Below, piece by piece: positions 40,231-52,300 of a DNA stretch of 64,000 bases. The number at the start of each line of letters is the position of its first letter. The stretch's first letter is position 1. Position numbers and translations under genes: made by a program. Below the pieces are notes generated by a model. It searched no databases, was not told where the DNA came from, and saw only the letters and a program-made list of their open reading frames with translations. The DNA is from Ifrita kowaldi (taxonomy: Eukaryota > Chordata > Aves > Passeriformes > Cinclosomatidae): NCBI GenBank assembly GCA_013398055.1, contig VZRS01012042.1:103448-167447 (forward strand). Direction: 5' to 3'.

Positions 40231-43020
40231 ATAAATCAAAATAGTAATCTTCAACATGATTACCTAAAGGATATATTTATTTTTCATATAATTGTGAATT
40301 AATGGCAGAGAGACACTAAGGCACCTTTCAAATCAATTTATTGATATGAGACCCCAAGGCTGACATCAAAAACACTTGACTATGATTTTTCCTGTGAGAT
40401 TTTTGACTGTTCTGTTCAAGTGACAGAGGTTTAGACAGCTTAGAAGATATTCTACTTTTTCCATACACGAGCAACTAGTACTGTCAAATCTATTTAGGGT
40501 GACTTTTAGAGCAGCCCTAACTAGAGATCACAACATATTGTCAAAAGTTGCAGGATTAAAATAAAATTCTGTCTTGAAATAAAATGCAGGACCTATTAGG
40601 GATGCACAAATGAGTAATTTGCAGTTTGATACCAAATTTATTGATCTGGAGAAGGTCTCATGTCAGAACACTACTAGATGGTTTAGCACAGGAAAATTAT
40701 GGCTTTCTACACTAGTTCTGAAATATCAAATAGTAAAAACATTTTTCTGACTGTTTAGCCATATACTGTATTCCAAAGAGAAACTTTCTCTTAAAATTTT
40801 GAAAGAAAGAGTTTCTTTCATTTTCATGTACAGAGAAATGTTCCAAAGAAGGGTTGGGAACATTTCCATTAGTACATTATAAGAAAGAAACTACAGAAAC
40901 AGCTTGCATAATCTAACAGCATTTCACAAAGTATAGGAGTATAAATGGCAGATACACATTTTAATATTTTCAGGAATACAGTCATGACACATCCATTAAG
41001 CAGTATTAGCCATGTCATTATGGATTCTTAAAGTTAAATTAAAATGTGCTTACCTTCCCCTGTATTTCCTACAAATTTTTTATATACATACTACAGATTA
41101 GCAGAATTGCCTTTATGCCACATTCAGAAGTGCATTATTTTTGTCATCTATAGCTGCTATATTGTTTGATTTTTCTTCTTGAGGTGTGATTCAGTACAGA
41201 GGATCATCGTGTCTGTCCATACTGGAGAAGACTAAACAGAAACGTCATCAATTACTTAATCATCAGTGTTTTGAATCCCTGGTGTTTTCTGTTACAGTGA
41301 CTGTCTCCCAATGTATTTAAATCACTGATGCAATTTGTACAGAAAGTAGAGAATGTGAAATTCTACTTCATCTAAATCAATGTAAAGCTAGAACACATTA
41401 TAACATGACCTCAAATATCTTCATATAACTGACACAAATGCTTACTGAAGTGATTATCATTTTCTTGCATAAGAGATAAAACAAAAAAGTAGCATTATAA
41501 TAAACTTTCAACATTTTATGCAAATATGAACACTTCAATACAGAAGCAATTATAAGGTAGAATAAATTGAATAGATGACTTCTACTTTTGATAATTCAGT
41601 ATTTCTGATTAAACTAAGTGCAACTGGTGTGACAGGAATAATAATTTTCCATACTTGAAAGCTGGTGTCCTGAGAAAACCTAGGTGTGAACAGCAATGGA
41701 AGGTCTTCATACTACTAGTTTATTGTGGTTACCCTAGGAGAATAAATTAAAACCAACTTTGTTGGGGGAGGGCGGAAGGTTCCCTAGATGTTTAGAAAAC
41801 ATGTAACTACATTAATTCTGGAAAAACCCCACTTTGTCTCAGGTTTTTGTAGGATATACAAGATAAATGAAAAAGGACTTTTCTTGAGCTCTAATAATCC
41901 ATCATTTCTCCTGTTCGTGGGCTGCAGATTCATTATTCTTCTTTTACATATTTTATTCCACCAAAAAACTTTATCTAAGGCAATGTAGATGCAACAGAAA
42001 TAGAAAATCTAAGAAATACTATCTGCACCTTTTTCTGTATAATCATCAGGCCATCACTTTTCTGCAAAAATACTTACAAGGTACTAAAAAGTCAGGGTAT
42101 GACTCTGGAGATGCGTTTATCATGGTACAAAGGGGAAAAGCGTCATTCTTTTAGAAAACTACCTTTAAAATTAGCCTCTGGAAAACAAACAACTGATTAT
42201 GGCAATTTCATGATAGAAGAGAAAATTAAAAACAGAAAGAAATCAAGATGTAATCTCCAGGCTTCCTGTAAATTTACTAGACCTTAAAAGAATGGTTCAG
42301 CTGCAATATTTAACATAGTTTTGGAGGCTTTAGGAAGATGAGAGGAAAATATTTCAAATACTCTCTACTGTATCTGAGTGACTCAGAAACCTGTTTTGTT
42401 TCAGTTGTGGACCATCTCACACATAAAAAGAAATCTAATGTCAGTGTTTAGTTTTTTAATTCAGCACCCCATATAACCATAATTTCCAAGCAGCACAATT
42501 CAAAACTATTGAGTCTATCTCATATCACAATAATTTGTATTAAGAAAAAAAGCCTCACAATCTACAACAACACTAGGCCACAACACTGCCTAAAATATGC
42601 ATTTAATTATTAATCAAGGTTTTCCCTCATCACAGCCAGATTGGTCTTGTTAGTGAGCTTTCATTCTTTGATATTTGGCCCAGAAGGAATTTGAAGTTGA
42701 AAAACATAACAGTGAAGAGAGACAGGGACTTCTGCTCTCATTCCTTAACTACTATAAAAAGCTGTACCATCTTCTCAGAGGACAAGATGAAAATGGAGTG
42801 TGTATTAAAAAAAATTAAAAAATTATAATATAGCTGTCAATATAAGCCAGATATGGAAGTTATTGGCTGTGTAAAGACAAGAATTTGGCCTTGCTTGAAA
42901 AAGATTGACTCACTTATGAGTATTACTGCTGTAATATTATGGAAAAAACTAGATTTTCATAATTCAGATGTCCTTTTCGCCTCTCAAGTTCAGCTTAACA
43001 CATTGTTAACAGGCATTTCC

Positions 43021-43060
43021 TTGTAAGACAGAGTAACTTCTTGTAAGACGCAGTGATTCC
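43021..43060 (+). repeat. 20-bp tandem duplication
   Basis: Two adjacent copies of a 20-bp unit starting 'ttgtaagac' (43021-43040 and 43041-43060). The second differs at several positions near its end. A small local duplication. Confidence 0.7.
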
Positions 43061-44988
43061 ACTCTTGCTGAATGTTAAGTATGTGATATGCCTGGTCTGC
43101 ATTTTCAATGAGAGCAAATGGAGTGCATAAACCTAGACATTACTGCAGCTCTTGATAAGAAGGCTGCCAACCTAAGAGCTACAGTCAACATCTTGCCCTT
43201 TACTATCTTTTCTGTAAAGGTTACTAACATCTCTTGGGACTTGTTTGAATGCAAGTGAACTGTTCAACATTTTATGCAAGCTTGGTCATTTCTCTTCTAG
43301 TTACTTCACCATCTAAAGCAGTGACAGGAGAAAGAGACACAGCAAAAATGATAAAGATGTAATTTAGCTTATGCCAATTAAAGAGCTACTCCTGACCAAG
43401 AAAATTATATGCAGAGAGTATATGAGACAGAAATTAGTCTCATTAGTAAACCAGATATATTAGGAGGGTTTCAAATCCAGTAATTTTTTAAATATCTGTA
43501 TCCTGAAATGGAAGTACATAATTGTCTCCATAGTCAATCCACACGGTCAATGATACAGGCGGAAAAACTCCTAAGGATTTTTTTTTTATAAGTTGCATTA
43601 ATTAAAAAAAAAAGGATCTCTGTACAGGCAGTGAGAAAAATACAGGTCTTTCTCATAAACTCTTAGGAAAAGTGTACATCCCACTGACATTTCTGGTACA
43701 CAATTTTTCTGCTAAATTCTGGTAATTTATGTGAGGAAAATGGTGTAAATTACACAAACCACAAAACGTAGCTTCTCAAACAGATATTTGAATAAAAAGA
43801 AATACTTACTTTATTTAGTCTTCTGACTATGAGAGAGACTGTTTACCTCCAGGTTTAATGTCTGTTCTACTTCCCCAATCTTAATAAGAGTCAGACATCC
43901 AAATTATGGTAAAAATTTTGCCCAGGTACTGTCATTTCTGTTTATGATAACTTATGATGGGACCGAATTCAACTGTCTGTCTTGTCATGCTACCTATGAA
44001 TAAAACAGTAAAAAAAACCTTATTCCACTCCCTTTTCCTCTTCCAATTATAATGCAAATTTTCATTGAAACGTATGTTGTATTCTTATTACATTTGATTA
44101 TAAATAATTTATCCAAATAATCTTCCCTTCAGATATCACATTTTCAAAATAGCAAAATATATTTTGAAGTTAATGTCACCATTTTTCTTTTCATCCATAT
44201 ATTTCTAAATTATGTTAGTCACTCCATTTGGTGCCTGCATGCAAGTTACCAATAAAACAGCATTATTTGGGAGAGCTTATACAAAGCCAGATAAACGCAT
44301 ACTCCCAGTATTAAACACAGAAATAAAGGATTGGAAAGTTTATGTAGCTTGACAAAGGCTATGGAGAAATAGATCCAATAAATCTTAGGCACATCCTACA
44401 AGACAATCCTATCAGCTTTGCTTACCAAGCACAAAACAGAGAAGAAAAACAAGCACCCTAATGTTGTCCAAATTCAAAAACTACGGTGTGGCATTATATA
44501 CTCCCGGGTTTACCTCCCACTGTCTCCAGTAACTACAAGAAACTAAGCTTTTTAGCGAGAGGTCTCCAAAAATGACATTTTTGACAAAGTATATTCAGTT
44601 TCTTATGAAAGTCTACAAATGTCTAAAGAAGCTCTTCTAGTGAGTAGTGCTACAGTTCTATCTTTGTGAGGTCTACTGCCAATTGCAATTAATCAGAGAA
44701 CTGAAGGGAACAGCTACAGAGCTAAATAATGCAGAAATAACACTACAAATGTTATTTTCACATTTTGATTTTTGGGTAGTTTCCACTGGGGATTTTATTA
44801 CTGTGTTCATCACTACATAGACTGCCTGCATACTGTTTCTGTAGGAGAGATATTACTTAGCTGAAAATAGATATGATGCAGCACGCAGTGTAACATGAGT
44901 GGCCAAGGAGTATTCTATCTTCCTGGCTATTTTCTGTTTCAGCACCATTGGTCAAAACAAAAGAAAAATTCCCTCCTTGCATTGGTTG

Positions 44989-45022
44989 AAAAAAAAAAAA
45001 GAAAAGAAAAAAAGAAAAAAAA
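44989..45022. repeat. A-rich simple repeat
   Basis: An A-rich run with interspersed G, of the form (A)nG. No element with a target-primed tail is recognised next to it. Confidence 0.85.
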
Positions 45023-47617
45023 TACACATTGTAAGAGCTGAAACAAAAGCTGAATTCTCTGTTTTAAAAAACAGACATTAGCCCAAATACCATTTTCCCA
45101 GTCCAGGGCATTGCTGCTCACCACAAATGCTGTTGTGTTTGTCAGAAAGAGGAGGTAGAAGAGTATGACATAGAAGTGTATGCACACCCATCTCTAGTGA
45201 CAACTGTACAAAAAAAGTTTCTTTCATTATCTCTCTGTTACCACTTCTAATAATAGAATAAATAAGCTTACACCTGAAGAAGGAATATTTTTATCAAGGC
45301 AAAAATATGTCATGAATATCACACAGCTGTGTTTTGTTTAGGGTAAAAGAAAGAAATTTTTCTGAGAAGAAATACTTCCTACAAATCCCAGTCACTCTTG
45401 TTCATTGCCTTGGAATCTTCTCCCACTGGACTACTTTGTAAAGCAGCATTATGGCTTCACACACTTCCACTTTCCCACATTTGAAAAGAAAAATTATTGT
45501 CTTTACGTGTTTTTAACGTCTTAAGAAAACAGTGATAAATTAAATGTCTTCCACTCTATTTTTACTGGGAATCGGGTTTAATGCCATCTAGCACTCTCAT
45601 TCAGGATGTTTTTCTACCTCACTTTAAATAATTTGGTCATGTCCACAGGGTCATGATGATTTAAAAATGCATCACCACATATTTCTGTATCCAGATGAAT
45701 GCCATTTTCAGAGATGCTCTTTTAAATGATGGATTTGATTTATCTAAAATATTTCAAGGAAGTACCTAAGAAAGATTCCTGTAATCTTTGTCCATCTATG
45801 CTTTCCAGCATTTTAAACACTTATCCACCAAGTCTACCAAGTTTGTGTTGAATCTCAGCAAAACTCATTAGTATCTTGTAAAATAATTTACTTAAGTCAT
45901 ACAGTGCTTTTGTAAATGACATTGTAGGCTGCTGCCACTTGACTTGTTTTCATTTATGTAGGCCTACTTGTACTAAGGTCACTACAAACACTTTTGAATT
46001 GTACAGGCAATGAAAAAAAATCTAAATACATGTACTTGCAGAACCAGTAAAAAATCAGTGGTCATTAAGCATAATTCTTTACTTTTCAGCTTCACACAAT
46101 AATAAATAGCAATTAACCCCCCTATTGAGAGTGTGTTGGATTCTTCCTATAGATTAGTATTTCATTATCTGCTGTTTATGAAAACCAAGGAATGCAATGC
46201 TGGGGTTCTCTATTGACTGAAGGTGTCAGTAAGAAGAAATTCCAGTACTGTACAAAAAGCATTGCTACCTAGAGATGATGAATGTGCAGCCATAATGATG
46301 ATATGTTGTACAAGGGGTGCTTTCTAGGGAGCTTTATAATATTGCTTTCACAGATACTCCGTTCAGGTGGCAGACCATAGTCCTGTGACCTGGCTAACTG
46401 AGAAGGCTGAACCTCCTCTACGATTAAGTGACAAAAGTGTTGCTGCTGCAACAATTTACATTTATGAGCCTTGGAAAGAAAATTCTTTCTCCTGAGTGTC
46501 AGGTATAAGGTGGTATATATACATATACTTCAGGGACTTCTGACTGAAATCAGAAATCCTCACAAGAGTTGCTGGAATTGCTTGATTGTTTTTTTTTTTC
46601 ACAGAGTAAGGCATCTTTTATTTTAAAGAGATGTGTAAATACTACAGCAATGTCTACAGGATATGTAACTATATCAGAGAGTTTACCTTGTACAATAGAC
46701 CAGGTATGTTTCTGTAATGTGTACAAAGGTCCACAGATGGGCTGTGAAAAATTCTGTGATAAATCCCAGTATCCTGTAGTACAAATAGGTACAAATATCC
46801 TGTTTACTAAACAGCAACCTCTGTCACTAAACCACAAAATGATTGTGTGATGAGTATATGCCCTCATCTTGATTACCGAGCTTTAGCCAGAAGTTTGACC
46901 CCTGGCCTGAATAAAAGACCCACTTTGTCCTTCCATTACTGGTCCAGTATGTGCTGACACACTAATTGGACATAAAAAAAGTAAACAGAAAATACATAAA
47001 ACATGTATGCGCGCAGCCTTTAACCCTATACAGAAATTACAGTTTCTTTTTCCCTTTAATTTAAACATGACACGGTTTCAAATGGTTCACAGATAATATT
47101 TTTTGGTTTTATGACTATACTAAAATAGTTACTAGTTCATTCAGAAACCAACATCTACCAAAATTAGAAGAAATTACGTCAATTTATAGGGTCCTGAAAA
47201 AGGTCCTGCTAGACAATTCATAATGTTATTTCTCCTTGCCTCCTCCCCTACTCCTTTTTGCAATCCAGCACAGAAAGCTTACTCTTCACAATTGCTAGCC
47301 ACAGGAACTTTATTTCTCAAGCAACACTGAATATGATTCTAGATATTTTAATTTTTCTAGATATTTTACTTATCTAGTAAGAAGAAATATCACATCATAG
47401 TTTGGAAAAGATTCTTTTATGTTCCTTCCCAAATGTCAGGAAAAAAGGCCTACAAAAAGAATAAAATTCTGAATATTCCATTTTGATATTTTCATCCTGA
47501 CTAGAAGGTGATGGTTACTTATACTCTGATATCATAGTAACATACACTGTGCCATATAAAAATATTGAAAGAAACTGACAATGGAAAAAATATGTCCAAT
47601 ATATTGGAGTGCAATTT

Positions 47618-47667
47618 TATATCTATATATCTATATAGATATATAGATATATAGATATATAGATATT
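47618..47667. repeat. Self-complementary (ATAGATAT/ATATCTAT)n microsatellite
   Basis: The left part reads 'atctatat' and the right part 'atagatat' units, so the two halves are reverse complements of one another and could form a hairpin of about 20 bp per arm. Pure A/T/G/C tetranucleotide-derived simple repeat. Confidence 0.9.
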
Positions 47668-48399
47668 TAATCTGTAACCTAAAATCCTTTTTATTCCAGT
47701 AGTGTTTGGGTGAAAATAAATCTAATTTTAATGCAGGCATTATTAATAAGTCATCTGTGGTATGGTAAAGGGTTTCATTTTTATAGCATGTTTTAATTTT
47801 TTATAAAATGAATCTGCACGATGTTGTAAGCTCTTTAGAGATTTTATTGCATTTGCTCTTGCTGCTGCATCATGTTGCTATTCTAATTTTCACCTCTATA
47901 GGCAGGCAAAAAATGTTGATACAGAATCTCTGCAAAGACTTCAGAATACCCTCGAAAAATATATATTCTTTAAATCATATCATACAGAAATATTTGTTCT
48001 AGGAAACAAAATCCTATGGAAAAGTGTGTACAGCCCATTATAGACAGCAAGAGGAGGGACCAGCAGATCAACCTCCCATTCCTGTGTCTGTGAAAAAGGT
48101 GTGAAAAAAACCCCTGTTTCTCGCTGACACTTTTCCTACATATATTTATTGCTAATTTTTTTTTTCTGGATTTTGATGGACTGCCCCCTAAGTATTGCAT
48201 AAAACAAAGGTTCCTGAGGAGGCCTTAAGCCTCCTTGTGACACAGCAATTGAGTACAGCCACTAAATCTGTGCACACACTACAAGCAAATATCAGCCTCA
48301 ATTATCATATTACTTTCATTTTCCAAAAGACCAGCAATAGCTGTATCCTGAGATAAAAATGATACTATCAATTAGTTGCAACATTTATTCAGAAAATCA
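47668..48399. other. Unique DNA, no gene seen
   Basis: Contains a perfect 7-bp stem (aggaggc / gcctcct) with a 5-base loop at 48217-48235. No terminator function is expected in this setting. Otherwise nothing is recognised. Confidence 0.55.
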
Positions 48400-48815
48400 T
48401 GTGGTGTTTTGTTGGGGAAGATGAAACAGGGAAGCCTTATTGCCTGGCAAAAGATGCTGAGAACATGGAAACTATAGGTGAAATTGAAATGAAGGCATAC
48501 TTTGAGATACCAGGCCTCAGTTACTGAACAACTGGAAAACAATGGTGTGGCCGGCTGAAGGTAATCCCCTTAGATTGAACAATACCTTCTGCTAGCAAAC
48601 AGGTCTAAGGGTCAGAGCAGACCCTGCTACCTTGGCAGAAGGGGTCCAAAGAGTAGTTTTTAGGGTTTAAAATGTAACGCAGTATGGTAATGCAATGATT
48701 CTTATAGGCTGTACGTAAATGCTATAGGATTTGTATCTTGTACTAGATTGGTTAATGAAAATTAGAATATTCAAGACAGAAGAAGATTTATTGTATTGTA
48801 AAGGAGAATCTTGCT

Positions 48816-48885
48816 CTCTTACGTCTCTTACATCTCTTAGCTCTCTTAGACCTCTTACACTTTTTACATCTCTTTACTATCCTGC
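48816..48885 (+). repeat. Imperfect CTCTTA-type tandem repeats in the LTR
   Basis: Seven or so copies of a 7-10 bp unit such as ctcttacgt, ctcttacat, ctcttagc and ctcttacac lie between the presumed promoter region and the AATAAA signal. The pyrimidine-rich array produces CTCTTA-type periodicity in the R or late U3 region. Confidence 0.8.
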
Positions 48886-48958
48886 TTTCTGTTTTTCTGG
48901 CCTGCTTCTAGCTGCAGCTAGCAGCTCCAAGCAGGCCCCCTGTACCCAAGCCCTTATC

Positions 48959-48964
48959 AATAAA
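48959..48964 (+). promoter_or_regulatory. LTR polyadenylation signal AATAAA
   Basis: A canonical hexamer in 'atcaataaacctcg', about 80-90 bp before the LTR 3' end. Confidence 0.7.
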
Positions 48965-49274
48965 CCTCGTGCTCTAAGACCGGACTTCAGAGATCTCTTG
49001 TCTCCATACGTCCCGACCGTTCAAACTGAGCACAGACCTCACAGTGTTTCCTCATGATAACTGCTATCCAAGTAACTGTACTGAGACACTCATATCACAG
49101 AATCGCATAAAAGACAGGGGTTTTGTTTTGAAGAATACACACGATTTTCATTACTTATTTTGTAAGATTAGTGCATTTTTTGTTATTATTATTTTATCTA
49201 AATTTTGATTGCTGTGTGTTGGTCAAAAAGAGCACAAGACAGATTTTAACAGTGCCTTGAATGATCTCTGTTTT

Positions 49275-49325
49275 TCTCTTTTTCTAGTTCTTGAATAAAC
49301 TTCTTTTATGTGCCTGCTTTCAAAA
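49275..49325 (+). mobile_element. Possible short LTR U5 relic
   Basis: The stretch 'ttgaataaacttctttta' followed by 'tgtgcctgcttt' resembles the R/U5 part of the long LTR at 61602-63158, where 'ttaataaacttcttta' is followed, after some 14 extra bases, by 'tgtgcctgcttt'. If real it is a 50-bp leftover; it may also be chance similarity in T-rich DNA. Confidence 0.35.
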
Positions 49326-52300
49326 CAAGCCCCTTCCTAAATAACCTTCTGTCTATAAAAGCAGGCTTGCCATTTCACATTCTCTTGGTTTCACCATCAC
49401 TAACAATTTGATTAGAAGAAACTTGGAAACTACTTGGATTAGAAGAATTATATATTCTTCATATAATAGAGAAAAATTTGCTCTATGACTGCTGAAGCCA
49501 ATCTGAAACAAAGTGGGTTGCTTCACCAGTACTAAAAAATAAATAGGTTGGATAGGGAAGAAAATAAATTGGGGCTTTCATATGATTTTTTTTCACTGAG
49601 ACTTAAACTCCTATAAGGAACACGCAAATGACAAGTGACTAGATAGTTAAACACACATAAACATCAGTTGTAGGAGAGCCAAATGTCTTTCACAGCAAGT
49701 TAGGAAACAAGGTGAGAATGTGGTAATAATTCCACATTCAATACCAATTCCCAGTCATCTGGAGTAATCCAGATAAACCAGAAAACAATAACAAATGATG
49801 TTTGTTTTAAAATCATTAATATACCACTAAAGTTTACTGTGAACTCCGAAAATACTCACGCAACTTAGAAAAGTATTTGTAGACTGATTCTCTTTTTCTC
49901 AAGGGTACACCAAACATACCAGATTTAGTATTTCAAATAGAACTTACTCAGAGAAAGTTTCTGTTGCACAAAACAATGTAAGAAATACATCATATTTTGA
50001 AATATGAAAGAAAACTACAGCAGAATTTCTTAGAAGATTTGCAGACCTATGGAACTCAGCAACCCATCAGTTCCAGTACCCTTCAGCTCCAATTGGCCAG
50101 CCATATCTGCCTGGGTTCCTGGACAAGCTTCAAGAGATGAAGCTTCAGGTACCATCGAGAAGAAGCACCTTTGGGAGTCTTCAACCCATTTTCCATTAGC
50201 TGCATTTTATCTTCACACACCAAGAGGACAAGACAACCTCAACTTTCAGGGTGAATATTTTTAGAACAGTAAACATCTAGAGGTCAGCATGACTCAGCTT
50301 TCCTCGTTTGAAAATTTGGTTAAATTTATTCTCTTGAGATCCTCTCATCTCCAGTAAAACCCTGTGTCTGAATTACAATTTGGAGAGGATTATTCAGTTA
50401 CTTCAACAACAACCAGGATTGCAGAACAGATCCATACATTTTGAGTGTATGCAAACCTCTAACTTTCATGCTGGAATACAGCTTTCAGCATGAAACTCCT
50501 GCACTTTTGATCTATCAATGCTGATTTGTTTTATGTCCTAATAGTTTTTTGCCATCTTAATGCTTAGCAGACTGATTCTGTCTTTCAGCTATCATGATAA
50601 TTTACCAAGTGCCCCTAGGACATGCCCAAAAACCTTATGCAAAATACAAAATAAAATTGCCAGCAGTTTCCAAAACTGCACAGCACTATTGACAAACGGC
50701 TACAAGCAAACTGTGCCTGCTTTCTGGCAGCAGTAATAAATCCAAGCATCCTGCTGCTTGCAGAGCTTTATCTGAATACACAATGCCAGTGCAGGCTGAT
50801 CTCTTCAGGACTATGACAAGTACCTGGAGAGTTTTGCAATTAATATTATTATGTACTTTCTGCCAGGAATGCCCTTGAAACTATGAAATGTTCCCTGATG
50901 TATCTGGGAAGGAGAAAAACGCTGGGAGACAACGAAGAGGAGCTCATTTCATAACCAGGGTTGTCTTAAAACGTAAAACTGTGAAGAAGAAAAATCTTTT
51001 TGAAGGTAATTGAGCTAGTCATCAGCAGTACTTTAACTACAGCCATTTTAGAGACTTCTGACTAGTGGAGGAAAAAGCAAGTAGCCTTGATATATTCCTC
51101 ATTCTTCCAAGCATGTGGGATTAGGGGCTGAATTTGCATTAGGAATTTAATTCTTATCAGAATCTTGTAATCAAAAGTTTGGTACCACTCTATGAACTTG
51201 TGAACAGAGAAGCTACATTTTTATATGTTTTCATCTAAGACAGATCTAAATCCATCTTAAAGAGGACACCTGGCCACCTGACTCAACTGTGTTCTTATTT
51301 CTGGTGACATTGTGAAAAAGCACTCCATGACTATTTGACGTAAAGCGCTGGAGACTCTACCAAGTGTGCTGCTAATGTCAAATCTTTACATAATGTTTCA
51401 GTTCAAAGTAAAACAAAACCAAAACCAAAAGCAACCAAACAAGAATATCCCAACCCATCAAAATGCCACAAATTGCACTATGTTTCTGCTAGACCATACA
51501 AGCGTATTCAGAGCCTGTCCTTAAAAATTCTTAATTTTTTGTTGGAGACAAGGCTAAAAGTTAAGTTTAGTCTCCTGTCTTAAATTAACGGAAACAAAGC
51601 AAATAAATTTAATTATTTGAAAATTATGTAAAAATTTACATAAAACTCAGCTTTTATGAATATTCACTATTTCTTACCAAGGTTAAAAATACTGAGAACA
51701 GAGGTAAAACTAGATGGTTCCATATGAAAGCAGTAATTATTGCATGAGAACAATGGTTCATATCCTTTCTCTAAGAATGGCCAATACCAGCTGCTTTAAT
51801 GAAAAGTACAATAAACCCAACAGTAGGCTGTTACTGCTTTTCTTGAATTGAAAACATCACAGAGCCAAGTAATTATTTTTTTTTCATCAGCAAATTCTCT
51901 GTAATAAACACATTCCCAAACTATAATAACAATTTTAAATGGCTGTGCACTTGAGCAAGAAAAAGTAATTATTCTTCAATAATAATTCACATTAGACTTA
52001 GAAATACTCCAGTCATTATTAAGTCTCAGAAAAAATGCACTTGAATGAACAAGGCATAGTGCCCATATTTTCCACAGGATGCCACAAATTTCTTGGCTAT
52101 TCAGTTTTTGTGAGATTATTTATTTACATGCCTTTAACATATCTGGGGGTCACAAATGGAAGATTAGAAAGGTGGGACAACACCACTTTTTCTCTATTAA
52201 CTTCAGGCTGAAGTTCACATCACCACCATTTAAAATTAAACATTTTGAATTAAGCTTCTAAATCAGCAGCATGGTCTTCCAAGGTGCTGAGCTAGGGAAT

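Larger units (their letters stand above)
40231..47617. other. Unique AT-rich DNA, no gene seen
   Basis: More than 7 kb with no recognisable gene or interspersed repeat beyond the small items listed separately. Frames are short and look random. Confidence 0.5.
48400..49054 (+). mobile_element. Solo LTR of an endogenous retrovirus
   Basis: About 650 bp that begins 'tgtggtgttttgttgggg' and ends near 'gcacagacctcaca' (49043) or 'gtgtttcctca' (49054). The interior resembles a passerine ERV LTR group: 'ggccggctgaaggtaatccc' (48550-48569), 'gtagtttttagggtttaa' (48653-48670), an inverted CCAAT box (attgg, 48747-48751), a tandem CTCTTA-rich tract and an AATAAA signal at 48959-48964 with a U5 of roughly 90 bp. 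Target duplication is not clean: the flanks share only 'tcatg' (48397-48401 and 49052-49056), which overlaps the ends. That could mean border decay or a recombined element. No internal retroviral genes adjoin it. Confidence 0.75.

Noticed and set aside
39955..40302. 115-codon frame with a PILSY repeat
   Set aside because: The repeat is the translated (CCTAT)n microsatellite and CR1 tail.
46550..46867. Opposed 93- and 105-codon frames on both strands
   Set aside because: Both lie on the same AT-rich DNA; neither resembles a known protein, and mirrored frames of this sort are common by chance.
48217..48235. Hairpin as a transcription terminator
   Set aside because: Stem-loop terminators of that kind are bacterial; in this vertebrate setting a 7-bp stem has no expected role.
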